From Serripes groenlandicus (lineage: Eukaryota > Mollusca > Bivalvia > Cardiida > Cardiidae), in the NCBI GenBank assembly GCA_031761405.1, contig JASEVX010000003.1, positions 68,239,044 to 68,303,043 on the forward strand: 64,000 bases of DNA. Direction: 5' to 3'. Positions 63,801 through 64,000 of this stretch are shown one piece after another. The position numbers and the translations under genes were made by a program. Each line of letters begins with the position of its first letter. Positions within the stretch are counted from its first letter, which is position 1. The notes under the pieces are model-generated. The model did not search any database and was not told the DNA's origin. It was given only the letters and a program-made list of their open reading frames with translations.

Positions 63801-64000
63801 AAATATTTTCAACATTGTAGGATTGTTATTATTCATATGTGGTTATGGGTGTACTGAATTGAGAAGTTGAAATTTAAAAAAAAAAAAAAAAATATTACAT
63901 TGTTATTAAATCTTCTGATTTTGTTGACAATTAAAAAACCTTTTTAGTCATTATACCTTTTTATATTGCTTAAAAGTTTAAAACAAAGTGGTTTAAATTT

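Overview
The window looks like AT-rich, repeat-dominated nuclear DNA from a bivalve mollusc, probably a heterodont clam or mussel. This rests on spliced animal genes with GT/AG introns, TTAA-flanked MITEs, Pearl/Helentron-like elements (internal tandem repeats, a short tetranucleotide tract and a 3' hairpin), tRNA-derived SINEs and many minisatellites. The species is not identified. No bacterial gene, rRNA gene, true tRNA gene or CRISPR array was seen.

Genes. (1) Minus strand, 36633 to beyond the left edge: a DNTTIP1 (TdIF1) orthologue, a subunit of the MiDAC histone-deacetylase complex. Eleven coding exons were placed by splice signals and unbroken phase. The conserved core (exons from 27213 leftwards) follows about 590 residues of Ser/Pro/Gln-rich sequence in two large exons. 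The last part of the DNA-binding domain lies outside the window. (2) Plus strand, 45696-48347: a two-exon NHL beta-propeller protein of 315 aa. (3) Minus strand, 53374-51043: a two-exon, membrane-anchored SAM-dependent methyltransferase-like protein of 319 aa. (4) Minus strand, 63609-59016: a four-exon gene for an unrecognised 194-aa protein, with perfectly matching phases and a CRE-like palindrome upstream.

Mobile DNA. From about 9895 to 17046, inside a DNTTIP1 intron, lies a ~7.15-kb element with ~0.4-0.55-kb terminal inverted repeats (themselves internally tandem). It encloses one long intronless gene, now broken by frameshifts, an internal deletion and a nested 1,754-bp transposon with a 5-bp target duplication. 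The gene resembles a widespread family of 'uncharacterized' invertebrate proteins with a PIN/FEN-like core and a Cys-rich tail. Finding it between long inverted repeats suggests it belongs to a DNA transposon; this is the best candidate for an undescribed system. A ~230-bp piggyBac-like MITE (TTAA target, ends CCCTTTCCC/GGGAAAGGG) is present in about 30 recognisable copies, several nested in one another. At least five sequence-unrelated families share a Helentron/HINE-like design. A palindromic MITE, a GC-richer foldback element, two SINE types, a pogo/Tigger-type MITE and 36-bp mini-palindromes complete the set.

Layout: 1-36.6 kb DNTTIP1 introns packed with repeats, including a 1.8-kb 27-bp satellite at 20.7-22.5 kb; 36.6-45.6 kb intergenic DNA and repeats; 45.7-48.4 kb NHL gene; 48.5-51 kb repeats; 51-53.4 kb methyltransferase gene; 53.4-59 kb repeats and minisatellites; 59-63.6 kb the 194-aa gene, with minisatellites in its introns; 63.6-64 kb its promoter side. 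No shared pathway links the four genes.
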